From Palaemon carinicauda (lineage: Eukaryota > Arthropoda > Malacostraca > Decapoda > Palaemonidae), in NCBI RefSeq assembly GCF_036898095.1, contig NC_090765.1, forward strand, positions 34,246,835 to 34,310,834: a stretch of DNA of 64,000 bases. The letters are read 5' to 3'. Positions 33,240-43,832 of this stretch are shown here, piece after piece (positions within the stretch are counted from its first letter, which is position 1; each line of letters begins with the position of its first letter). Below the pieces are notes generated by a model. The model did not search any database and was not told where the DNA came from. It saw only the letters and a list, made by a program, of their open reading frames with translations. Position numbers and translations under genes: made by a program.

Positions 33240-35067
33240 GTGCTTCCGGTGGGAGGAAGACTCCGCCAATTCCAGGATCGTTGGACCTTCGATCCCTGGG
33301 CACACAGCATCGTCAAGAAGGGTCTAGGCTGGAGTTGGACTCAACCACCCCCAACCTTCCAGCAATTTTTCCAACAATCAACCCCCCTTCTGGAAGAATA
33401 TGTCCTAGATCTCATGAACAAGAAGGTGATAAGAAGGGTAAAGTCAACCAGGTTCCAAGGGAGACTGTTTTGCGTCCCCAAGAAGGACTCCGACAAGCTC
33501 AGAGTCATTTTAGACTTATCCCCCCTCAACAAGTTCATAGCGAACGACAAGTTCAAGATGCTGACACTTCAAGAGATAAGGACCCTTCTGCCTCGAGGAT
33601 CTTACACGGTCTCCATAGACCTGGCGGATGCCTACTGGCACGTTCCAATGAACCACCACGCTTCCTCCTACCTAGGATTTCGACTCCAAAGGAAAAGCTA
33701 CGCCTTCAGGGCCATGCCCTTCGGCCTCAACGTGGCCCCTCGGATCTTCACAAAGCTGGCGGACGCCATAGTACAACAGCTCCACCTCCGAGACGTCCAG
33801 GTGATGGCCTACCTCGACGACTGGCTAGTCTGGGCTCCATCGCCCGAGGATTGTTTAAGATCCTGCAGCAAAGTCACCCAGTTCCTAGAACACCTGGGAT
33901 TCAAGAGAAACGGGAAGAAATCTCGCCTCTCTCCAGCTCAGAAGTTCCAATGGTTAGGAATCCAGTGGAACCTTCAGTCACACCGCCTTTCCATCCCCCA
34001 GAAGAAAAGGAAGGAAATAGCAGGGTCTGTCAAGCGACTGCTGAAATCCAAACGGATCTCAAGACGTCAGCAGGAACGAGTTCTAGGCTCTCTACAGTTT
34101 GCCTCAGTGACAAACCCAGTGCTACGTGCACAGCTAAAGGATGCCGCGGGAGTCTGGAGACGTTCTGCATCCATTGCTCGAAGAGACCTCAAGAGACGGC
34201 TCCCAAACAGACTTCGGCTTCTCCTCAAGCCGTGGTCGGAAGCAAAGGCTCTGAAAAGGTCCATCCCTCTTCAACACCCACCTCTTTCACTCAACATCCA
34301 CACGGACGCTTCGCTGGAGGGTTGGGGAGGTCACTCCACAAAAACGGGCTCAAGGCACATGGTCTCCCCTATTCAAGACGTTTCACATCAACATCTTGGA
34401 GGCCATGGCGGTCCTTCTAACGCTGAAGAAACTCTCCCCGCCTCCCTCGATCCATATTCGTCTAACCCTAGACAACTCGGTGGTAGTTCGATGTCTCAAT
34501 CGCCAAGGCTCAAGATCGCCCCAGATAAATCAGGTGCTTCTGACAATCTTCCGTCTGGCAGAGAAGAAGAAATGGCACCTGTCTGCAGTTCACCTACAAG
34601 GATTCCGCAACGTGACGGCGGACGCTCTATCTCGAACAAGCCCGATAGAGTCGGAATGGTCTCTAGACGCAAGATCCTTCTCCTTCATCTCTCACCAAGT
34701 TCCAGAACTTCAGATCGATCTCTTCGCAACGAGCGACAACAATCAACTTCCTCGATATGTGGTCCCGTACGAGGACCCCAAGGCAGAAGCAGTGGACGCC
34801 ATGTCACTGGATTGGAACAGATGGTCCAAGATCTACCTGTTCCCTCCCACCAACCTTCTGCTGAAAGTCCTCTCCAAGCTGAGAACCTTCAAAGGGACAG
34901 CGGCTCCCAAGTGGCCCCGGAGCAATTGGTACCCCCTGGTCCTGGAGCTGCAGCCCACGCTGATCCCTCTCCCGGGCCCAGTTCTCTCCCAGCAAGTACA
35001 GAAGTCGACTGTCTTCGCTTCATCATCGAAAATCAAGGACCTTCATCTCATGATTTCCTCTCCCTAG
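33240..35067 (+). pseudogene. DIRS-2 reverse transcriptase-RNase H (one homopolymer frameshift)
   Basis: ATG at 33240 overlaps the end of Gag. RT blocks: FCVPKKDSDKLRVILDLSPL, VSIDLADAYWHVPM, FRAMPFGLNVAPRIF, and the catalytic YLDDW at residues 191-195 (33810). RNase H starts with LNIHTDASLEGWGGHS. At an A-run (34340-34344) the frame shifts by one base and RNase H continues from 34396 with FHINILEAMAVL, LTLDNSVVVRCLNRQG and VTADALSRTSPIESEWSL, ending at 35067. The D, E and D residues expected of RNase H are visible. The enzyme would copy the element RNA into DNA. With the single shift corrected, the protein would be complete, and the shift may be a sequencing error. Confidence 0.88.
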
Positions 35068-36000
35068 CCGCGAAGAAAAGGTTTGGGATCTCGAAGAAAA
35101 GTCTAGACCGAATCCACACGACGGCAATACGAATCATCCTGGAAAAAAATGGGTCTCATTCGTCAAGGCAAAAAATCATACGGAAATCACCATTGATTTT
35201 TGCATGTCCTTCTTTATTCACCTTCATGGACAGGGCTTGGCAGCCAACACGATTTCTACTCGCAAATCGGCCTTGACTAGACCACTGATGTATGCCTTCC
35301 AGATTGATCTGTCCAACGACATCTTCAATAAACTGCCGAAAGCATGCGCTCGTCTACGCCCAGCACCCCCACCAAAACCGATCTCCTGGTCTCTGGACAA
35401 GGTGCTCCATTTTGCCTCCAACTTGGACAATGATTCGTGCCCTCTCAAGGATCTGACTCAAAAAGTTATCTTTCTTTTTGCTCTTGCCTCAGGAGCCCGA
35501 GTCAGCGAAATAGTGGCATTATCAAGGGACGAGGGCCACATTCTGTTGACAGATTCAGGTGACCTAACCCTCTTCCCGGATCCGACGTTTCTCGCCAAAA
35601 ACGAATTACCCACCAAAAGACGGGGCCCTTGGAGAATATGCCCCCTGAAAGAAGATGCCTCTCTATGTCCAGTAGAGAGCCTCAAGGTCTATCTTCGTAG
35701 AACTTCGGACTTTGGTGGAGGCCAACTCTTCAAAGGAGAAACATCGGGCAGCGATCTGTCACTGAAACAACTAAGAGCGAAAATCACCTACTTCATTCGC
35801 AGAGCGGATCCTGACAGTACACCCGCCGGTCACGATCCTAGAAAAGTTGCATCGTCTCTGAATTTCTTTCAGAGTATGGATTTCGAAAGCCTCAAGAGTT
35901 TCACAGGCTGGAAATCTTCGCGTGTTTTCTTCAAACATTATGCGAAACAAGTGCACGAAGTCAAACATTTTGTGGTAGCCGCAGGTAGTGTTATGAAACC
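34995..36000 (+). pseudogene. DIRS-2 tyrosine recombinase (truncated by the gap)
   Basis: The N-terminus (VDCLRFIIENQGPSSHDFLS) overlaps the RNase H tail in another frame. A one-base slip in an A7 run (35143-35149) moves it to the frame opened by the ATG at 35204. There the catalytic residues are all visible: Arg in SGARVSEIVAL (residue 99 from that ATG), H-x-x-R in GHDPRKVASSLNFF (210-213), the conserved GWKSSRVFFKHY block, and its Tyr (246). The product would join the circular DNA copy into the genome. The frame is open into the Ns; the stop is not seen. The reading across the Ns to 36850 is meaningless. Confidence 0.88.
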
Positions 36001-36500
36001 NNNNNNNNNNNNNNNNNNNNNNNNNNNNNNNNNNNNNNNNNNNNNNNNNNNNNNNNNNNNNNNNNNNNNNNNNNNNNNNNNNNNNNNNNNNNNNNNNNNN
36101 NNNNNNNNNNNNNNNNNNNNNNNNNNNNNNNNNNNNNNNNNNNNNNNNNNNNNNNNNNNNNNNNNNNNNNNNNNNNNNNNNNNNNNNNNNNNNNNNNNNN
36201 NNNNNNNNNNNNNNNNNNNNNNNNNNNNNNNNNNNNNNNNNNNNNNNNNNNNNNNNNNNNNNNNNNNNNNNNNNNNNNNNNNNNNNNNNNNNNNNNNNNN
36301 NNNNNNNNNNNNNNNNNNNNNNNNNNNNNNNNNNNNNNNNNNNNNNNNNNNNNNNNNNNNNNNNNNNNNNNNNNNNNNNNNNNNNNNNNNNNNNNNNNNN
36401 NNNNNNNNNNNNNNNNNNNNNNNNNNNNNNNNNNNNNNNNNNNNNNNNNNNNNNNNNNNNNNNNNNNNNNNNNNNNNNNNNNNNNNNNNNNNNNNNNNNN
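36001..36500. other. Assembly gap, 500 Ns
   Basis: Exactly 500 N, so a placeholder of unknown true length. It separates the end of the DIRS-2 recombinase from the middle of the first array unit and hides the left edge of the array. Confidence 0.99.
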
Positions 36501-39500
36501 CATGGGGTGTCCAGCGTGTAGGCCAACACCACCACTCTTCCACCAGTAAAGCCCAAGATCCATGCCTGCCTTCTCCCTCTGCTATCTCGGCTGTAAAGGC
36601 TGTTGCTAGGTACCGTAAAAGGCTCCAGAGTGCGGCTCTTCAAGGTTTAACAAAACCATTCACTCCTGCTGCGTGTGCTGTCTCTTCTGCTGCTTGTGAT
36701 GTCTTTGCTGCTGCCCGTGCTGTCTCTGCTGTTGCCCATGACGTCTCTTCTGCTACCTATGACGTCCCTTCTGCTGCCCGTGACGTCTCTTCTGCTACCT
36801 ATGACGTCCCTTCTGCTGCCCGTGATGTCTCTCCTGCTGCAAGTTTTTAATCTTTCACTTTTTATTGTTAAATTTAACATTATTCTTTTTTAATTTCTCA
36901 AATGTTATCGCTGGATTATCAGAACATAAGACTAGTAGTTTATGGACATTCTATGTTCTTAGACAGTTTGTGATGTAGGCAGGCAAACTTTCATTGATTC
37001 CTAATAGAACTTTATTCAGCACTCCTTAATATTGCCAAAGTTTTTTCAACTTTACAAGGTATCTTGATTTCAGTCTTTAATTAATGAAAAGAAAACCAGT
37101 AACTGTACTGGCCAGAGTAGCCCTTCATGGAAGAAAAGTTAGATATATTGACAGAGTAGCCTAGTCCTCTGAGGAAGAAAATAGGCATAAGAACCCAAAG
37201 TAGACGGCGATATATGTAAAGAAAGTATTGATAGTGATAGTCCAAAAGTAGTCCTCTATATAGAAAGGAAGCAAGAGCCAAAGGAACGAATTAGATATAC
37301 TGAGTTAGGTATCATTGCTAATTTATGAAGGTATGCTAATGGTCAATTGCAGGAGACTTTAGCCAAATCCTTTACTAACATTCTCTAAGAGTCTATATCA
37401 CTTATTACTTTACTTCCCACTTTTTATCTCCAAGGTCCGGGTCAGTTAGGGATAAAGATAGGCGGAAAACTACGCCGATTCCTAGCTGGCCTCTGTGACC
37501 TAATTAACAAAAAATTACTAACAATGGAAAGTACTCTACGAGTCTAAGTCGCCTCTTACTTTATTTCCAGCTTTTTATCTCCAAGGTCCGGGTCAGTTAG
37601 GGATAAAGATAGGCGGAAAACTACGCCGATTCCTAGCTGGCCTCTGTGACCTAATTAACAAAAAATTACTAACAATGGAAAGTACTCTATGAGTCTAAGT
37701 CGCCTCTTACTTTATTTCCAGCTTTTTAAATCTCTTGTGTCCGGGTCAGTTAGGCTTAAAGGAAAGACTTGCAAAAGTATGCCGATTCCTAGCTGACCTC
37801 TGTGACGTAATGTGCTGATTCCTGGCTGAGCCTGTCTGGGCTCAGTGAGGTGTAAAGGCACATCATAGCGCTCATGCGCGATTCACGCTGATTCCTGGCT
37901 TACTTCTGTGACTCTGTCACGGGTTGGTTACAGTGTTAAAGGCGTGTTTTGGAATATCCGGTTTCTGGCAAAAGTCGGAAACCGGCTAGTAAACGGTCCC
38001 GTTACCTTATGGCGAGGGACTTAGAACCCCCCTCAAAATAAGGTTTCAGGATGTCGGGGTAGTCTCAATGTTGGGGTGATCACAAGCCTCTTGATTGTTA
38101 CTACTTTGATCCGCTCTGGTTTGGGGTTCCAGGGACGCTCAAGTGTTGGTGACATGTGCTCCCAAAATGTGCTCGCAACACATGGAGGTGGGTGCATGGT
38201 ACCGATCTTGTACAGTGGACGTCCCCCCTGTCTCGAAGGTCATGACCTCATCGTGGTGAGACAGTGGCAACATGCTTCATACATGGTGTGCTTCAATACA
38301 CTACAAAATTTTATAAGCATGGCTAACTATGACCATAACACCATTGGTTTAAAGTCTCCTGCTTGTACTGAAAGGGAAAAGCACCTTTAGAACTTAATGA
38401 TAATATTTCCTAGGGTTGAAATAGTTTCAACATATTACATTAGTATCAATAGCTCTAAAAAAAATGCAAAGGGGGATAATACAGGAATGGTGATACAGTA
38501 GATTAAGTGGTACTTTTTTGTTGGTTTAACTTGAAATGAAATAAATTTTGCAATTTTAAGTCAAATGACTTTACAGAACTTTGGACTTGATGGTCTTTAG
38601 GTAGGTCTTAATGTGTCAGGTATTTTGGGGGTAAAAAACTTGATTGCATAGAAGTATATCTTAAGGTACAAATTGCTGTATAGTGGTCATGTTCATAGAA
38701 AATTTCTGTAGGCTAATTCTGAAATCCTGGTTAAGGTGAGTTGTGAAATATCAAAGTTTTTATATAATTATCGAATGTGTAGTAGTTTTTAGGTACTTAT
38801 AAAAAAGGGATTGTTTTAAAGAGTTTGGGAATGTCTTCTACCCCGTATATATTTATAAAATAGTTTATTATTTTTCAGGTTTTTGTAAGTTTGGACCTTT
38901 ATGATAACTTAAATATGATCATTATTTTTTTTTTAATTGTTAAATAACCTATTAACTTCATACTAGCTGCCATAATATTTCTATGCAAATCCTCTAACAA
39001 TTATATAAGTAAATAACTCGCTGATATTGACATATCTTTCTCCCTTTCAGGTAACAGATTTGGCCTTACAAGGTGGTGTGGTGTGGTTGGCAGCCATTTT
39101 GAGATTCTTTTACACTTTTGCTGTAAGATGATGATAATATCCTGTAAAAATTTCAGCCATTAACTGTTATTTACCTACTGCAAATAAATGTTGAAAAGAG
39201 TATTGATTTTTTTTGGGCCAAAAAAACATTTACTTTTTTTTCTCATTTTAGGAAAAGTTACTTTGTTGTTCATCCACCCCCCCTCCCCCCACCCCGTCCT
39301 GGATCTGACCAAAGGGTGCTCAATTATTGTAGAATAAGTACTTAGAATAGTTTGTTTATTTTTATATTTAGATTTTAATTGAATATTTTTGTGGTAATTT
39401 TTTTATACTTTTTTTTTAATCTATTTGTAATAAATATTTATTTTGGACTTGGCCTTTATCTATTCTTTTTTAATATTAAACAGTCTTTGAATTTTTGTTT

Positions 39501-39998
39501 TATTTTAGAAGGTATTGAATTGGCTTCAAAATGAATTTTTAATGTATTTTTTTGGAGCGGGTCAAAATCGACCCATCGAAACCTATCCAAGGTTGGGAAA
39601 TAACAATACTTATCCAGGGTTATTGAATTGTTATTTCTAATAATTATAAGGTTGTTTAATTGATTTGTATAATTAATTCTAATATGAAATACTTCTTGTT
39701 GTACTGTAAGGAAACCTTAACTTTAGGAAATACGTTATTCAAGTTTTAGTGATAAATTTCGTTTCCATTTAAGCACTTTTTGGAAAGGGTTTTTATGGCA
39801 CAACAATTTATTTTTGTTCTGATTTCAGAGAGAAACCTGGTTACCGAAAAGGCACTAGCAGCTCCTCGAATCAAAGGTATGTCAACAAAACTACTACACT
39901 ATAATAAGTTAATATCAATTTACTGCTTGCTGTGATTAACATAAGGATAGAAAGTCAATCACATTATATAATTACTAATTTGTGTCTGGTAGATTTAA
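36501..39998 (+). repeat. Array unit 1 (left part lost in gap)
   Basis: It begins within the unit, at the minisatellite side, directly after the Ns. Contents in order: the 21-bp minisatellite (36668-36835), two 151-bp subrepeats plus degenerate ones (37421-37930), a central stretch with an open frame at 38076-38390 of no known domain, AT-rich DNA, and the GGGTC...GACCC palindrome at 39559-39574. It ends with TTTAA before the next unit. Confidence 0.9.
37421..37722. repeat. 151-bp subrepeat of the array unit, two full copies
   Basis: TTTTTATCTCCAAGGTCCGG starts at 37421 and 37572, with GCCGATTCCTAGCTGGCCTC inside each. Two shorter degenerate versions follow (to about 37930). The same pair occurs in the other units, starting at 41257, 45091, 48923 and 56979; unit 5 has three copies from 52776. 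The motif is non-coding and its function is unknown. Confidence 0.92.
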
Positions 39999-42900
39999 CC
40001 CTGAAACACTGTTGTGGGTGATTTTTACCTTAAACACATTTGTTTCATGCGCGTAGAGATGCATAGGTGGAGGCATCCCAGTCGGTTTTTCTATAGCTTG
40101 AGTTGGATAATATTGACCACAAAAACGTATCAAAATAATAACATACAAACTGTTCTTTGTTGCCAAGTGAAATTGAAAATGAAGATGATAATGTTGAAAG
40201 AGATTTTGAATAGCTCTGAATCTGACAAATATTATGAGCAACCCTCTAAATGTGATGTGGACAGTGATGAGTTTGATGAAATGAAATTACAAAGTAGTGC
40301 GTGCAACAGACACACGTAGACCAACACCTCACAAGACATGGGGTGTCCAGCGTGTAGGCCAACACCACCACTCTTCCACCAGTAAAGCCCAAGATCCATG
40401 CCTGCCTTCTCCCTCTGCTATCTCGGCTGTAAAGGCTGTTGCTAGGTACCGTAAAAGGCTCCAGAGTGCGGCTCTTCAAGGTTTAACAAAACCATTCACT
40501 CCTGCTGCGTGTGCTGTCTCTTCTGCTGCTTGTGATGTCTTTGCTGCTGCCCGTGCTGTCTCTGCTGTTGCCCATGACGTCTCTTCTGCTACCTATGACG
40601 TCCCTTCTGCTGCCCGTGACGTCTCTTCTGCTACCTATGACGTCCCTTCTGCTGCCCGTGATGTCTCTCCTGCTGCAAGTTTTTAATCTTTCACTTTTTA
40701 TTGTTAAATTTAACATTATTCTTTTTTAATTTCTCAAATGTTATCGCTGGATTATCAGAACATAAGACTAGTAGTTTATGGACATTCTATGTTCTTAGAC
40801 AGTTTGTGATGTAGGCAGGCAAACTTTCATTGATTCCTAATAGAACTTTATTCAGCACTCCTTAATATTGCCAAAGTTTTTTCAACTTTACAAGGTATCT
40901 TGATTTCAGTCTTTAATTAATGAAAAGAAAACCAGTAACTGTACTGGCCAGAGTAGCCCTTCATGGAAGAAAAGTTAGATATATTGACAGAGTAGCCTAG
41001 TCCTCTGAGGAAGAAAATAGGCATAAGAACCCAAAGTAGACGGCGATATATGTAAAGAAAGTATTGATAGTGATAGTCCAAAAGTAGTCCTCTATATAGA
41101 AAGGAAGCAAGAGCCAAAGGAACGAATTAGATATACTGAGTTAGGTATCATTGCTAATTTATGAAGGTATGCTAATGGTCAATTGCAGGAGACTTTAGCC
41201 AAATCCTTTACTAACATTCTCTAAGAGTCTATATCACTTATTACTTTACTTCCCACTTTTTATCTCCAAGGTCCGGGTCAGTTAGGGATAAAGATAGGCG
41301 GAAAACTACGCCGATTCCTAGCTGGCCTCTGTGACCTAATTAACAAAAAATTACTAACAATGGAAAGTACTCTACGAGTCTAAGTCGCCTCTTACTTTAT
41401 TTCCAGCTTTTTATCTCCAAGGTCCGGGTCAGTTAGGGATAAAGATAGGCGGAAAACTACGCCGATTCCTAGCTGGCCTCTGTGACCTAATTAACAAAAA
41501 ATTACTAACAATGGAAAGTACTCTATGAGTCTAAGTCGCCTCTTACTTTATTTCCAGCTTTTTAAATCTCTTGTGTCCGGGTCAGTTAGGCTTAAAGGAA
41601 AGACTTGCAAAAGTATGCCGATTCCTAGCTGACCTCTGTGACGTAATGTGCTGATTCCTGGCTGAGCCTGTCTGGGCTCAGTGAGGTGTAAAGGCACATC
41701 ATAGCGCTCATGCGCGATTCACGCTGATTCCTGGCTTACTTCTGTGACTCTGTCACGGGTTGGTTACAGTGTTAAAGGCGTGTTTTGGAATATCCGGTTT
41801 CTGGCAAAAGTCGGAAACCGGCTAGTAAACGGTCCCGTTACCTTATGGCGAGGGACTTAGAACCCCCCTCAAAATAAGGTTTCAGGATGTCGGGGTAGTC
41901 TCAATGTTGGGGTGATCACAAGCCTCTTGATTGTTACTACTTTGATCCGCTCTGGTTTGGGGTTCCAGGGACGCTCAAGTGTTGGTGACATGTGCTCCCA
42001 AAATGTGCTCGCAACACATGGAGGTGGGTGCATGGTACCGATCTTGTACAGTGGACGTCCCCCCTGTCTCGAAGGTCATGACCTCATCGTGGTGAGACAG
42101 TGGCAACATGCTTCATACATGGTGTGCTTCAATACACTACAAAATTTTATAAGCATGGCTAACTATGACCATAACACCATTGGTTTAAAGTCTCCTGCTT
42201 GTACTGAAAGGGAAAAGCACCTTTAGAACTTAATGATAATATTTCCTAGGGTTGAAATAGTTTCAACATATTACATTAGTATCAATAGCTCTAAAAAAAA
42301 TGCAAAGGGGGATAATACAGGAATGGTGATACAGTAGATTAAGTGGTACTTTTTTGTTGGTTTAACTTGAAATGAAATAAATTTTGCAATTTTAAGTCAA
42401 ATGACTTTACAGAACTTTGGACTTGATGGTCTTTAGGTAGGTCTTAATGTGTCAGGTATTTTGGGGGTAAAAAACTTGATTGCATAGAAGTATATCTTAA
42501 GGTACAAATTGCTGTATAGTGGTCATGTTCATAGAAAATTTCTGTAGGCTAATTCTGAAATCCTGGTTAAGGTGAGTTGTGAAATATCAAAGTTTTTATA
42601 TAATTATCGAATGTGTAGTAGTTTTTAGGTACTTATAAAAAAGGGATTGTTTTAAAGAGTTTGGGAATGTCTTCTACCCCGTATATATTTATAAAATAGT
42701 TTATTATTTTTCAGGTTTTTGTAAGTTTGGACCTTTATGATAACTTAAATATGATCATTTTTTTTTTAATTGTTAAATAACCTATTAACTTCATACTAGC
42801 TGCCATAATATTTCTATGCAAATCCTCTAACAATTATATAAGTAAATAACTCGCTGATATTGACATATCTTTCTCCCTTTCAGGTAACAGATTTGGCCTT

Positions 42901-43832
42901 ACAAGGTGGTGTGGTGTGGTTGGCAGCCATTTTGAGATTCTTTTACACTTTTGCTGTAAGATGATGATAATATCCTGTAAAAATTTCAGCCATTAACTGT
43001 TATTTACCTACTGCAAATAAATGTTGAAAAGAGTATTGATTTTTTTTGGGCCAAAAAAACATTTACTTTTTTTTCTCATTTTAGGAAAAGTTACTTTGTT
43101 GTTCATCCACCCCCCCCTCCCCCCACCCCGTCCTGGATCTGACCAAAGGGTGCTCAATTATTGTAGAATAAGTACTTAGAATAGTTTGTTTATTTTTATA
43201 TTTAGATTTTAATTGAATATTTTTGTGGTAATTTTTTTATACTTTTTTTTTAATCTATTTGTAATAAATATTTATTTTGGACTTGGCCTTTATCTATTCT
43301 TTTTTAATATTAAACAGTCTTTGAATTTTTGTTTTATTTTAGAAGGTATTGAATTGGCTTCAAAATGAATTTTTAATGTATTTTTTTGGAGCGGGTCAAA
43401 ATCGACCCATCGAAACCTATCCAAGGTTGGGAAATAACAATACTTATCCAGGGTTATTGAATTGTTATTTCTAATAATTATAAGGTTGTTTAATTGATTT
43501 GTATAATTAATTCTAATATGAAATACTTCTTGTTGTACTGTAAGGAAACCTTAACTTTAGGAAATACGTTATTCAAGTTTTAGTGATAAATTTCGTTTCC
43601 ATTTAAGCACTTTTTGGAAAGGGTTTTTATGGCACAACAATTTATTTTTGTTCTGATTTCAGAGAGAAACCTGGTTACCGAAAAGGCACTAGCAGCTCCT
43701 CGAATCAAAGGTATGTCAACAAAACTACTACACTATAATAAGTTAATATCAATTTACTGCTTGCTGTGATTAACATAAGGATAGAAAGTCAATCACATTA
43801 TATAATTACTAATTTGTGTCTGGTAGATTTAA
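39999..43832 (+). repeat. Array unit 2
   Basis: Complete unit of 3834 bases, starting CCCTGAAACACTGTTGTGGG after TTAA (39995-39998). A short acidic frame, KEILNSSESDKYYEQPSKCD (within 40014-40319), lies near its start, reminiscent of the acidic N-terminus of piggyBac transposases but without a catalytic domain after it. Nearly identical to units 1 and 3. Confidence 0.92.
40504..40671. repeat. 21-bp minisatellite in the array unit, eight units
   Basis: Variants of GACGTCTCTTCTGCTACCTA repeat with a 21-base period. Read on the plus strand it gives heptads such as ARDVSSA/TYDVPSA within a 129-residue frame (40297-40686); other plus and minus frames are open as well. Equivalent tracts lie at 36668, 44338, 48170, 52001 (nine units) and 56228. 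Because the inner copies are identical as DNA, the shared frame is no evidence for a protein. Confidence 0.88.

Larger units (their letters stand above)
28551..36000 (+). mobile_element. DIRS-type retrotransposon, well preserved, right end lost in the gap (DIRS-2)
   Basis: It starts with an inverted terminal repeat (28551-28812) at the edge of the AT microsatellite. Then come a long leader, Gag (31226-33238), RT-RNase H (33240-35067) and a tyrosine recombinase (34995-36000), each in the order and overlap typical of DIRS elements, which integrate with the recombinase instead of an integrase. The element is cut by Ns at 36001. The coding blocks have few lesions, several of them in homopolymer runs, so this is far younger than DIRS-1. 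RT and recombinase sequence differ clearly from DIRS-1, so it is another family. Confidence 0.88.

Noticed and set aside
35204..36850. A 548-codon frame running from the DIRS-2 recombinase through the Ns into the array
   Set aside because: The middle is 500 Ns, so the two ends are not shown to be contiguous; the right part is the array's minisatellite frame.
37081..37281. 66-codon minus-strand Tyr/Phe-rich frame in each array unit
   Set aside because: No domain or upstream signals; identity across units only reflects identity of the DNA.
39056..39131. Frame beginning VTDLALQGGVVWLAAIL after a splice-like CTTTCAG, compared with the piggyBac 'GLGGNVV' region
   Set aside because: Too short, ends at a stop after 26 codons, and differs in units 4-6; at most a relic.
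39839..39877. Mini-exon candidate (TTTCAG acceptor, AAAG|GTATGT donor) in each array unit
   Set aside because: Units 5 and 6 have base losses and substitutions in it that break the frame, so coding use is unlikely.
40511..40729. Leu-rich frame (MLSLLLLVMSLLLP) in each array unit, at first sight a signal peptide or membrane protein
   Set aside because: It is an alternative frame of the 21-bp minisatellite; no domain follows it.
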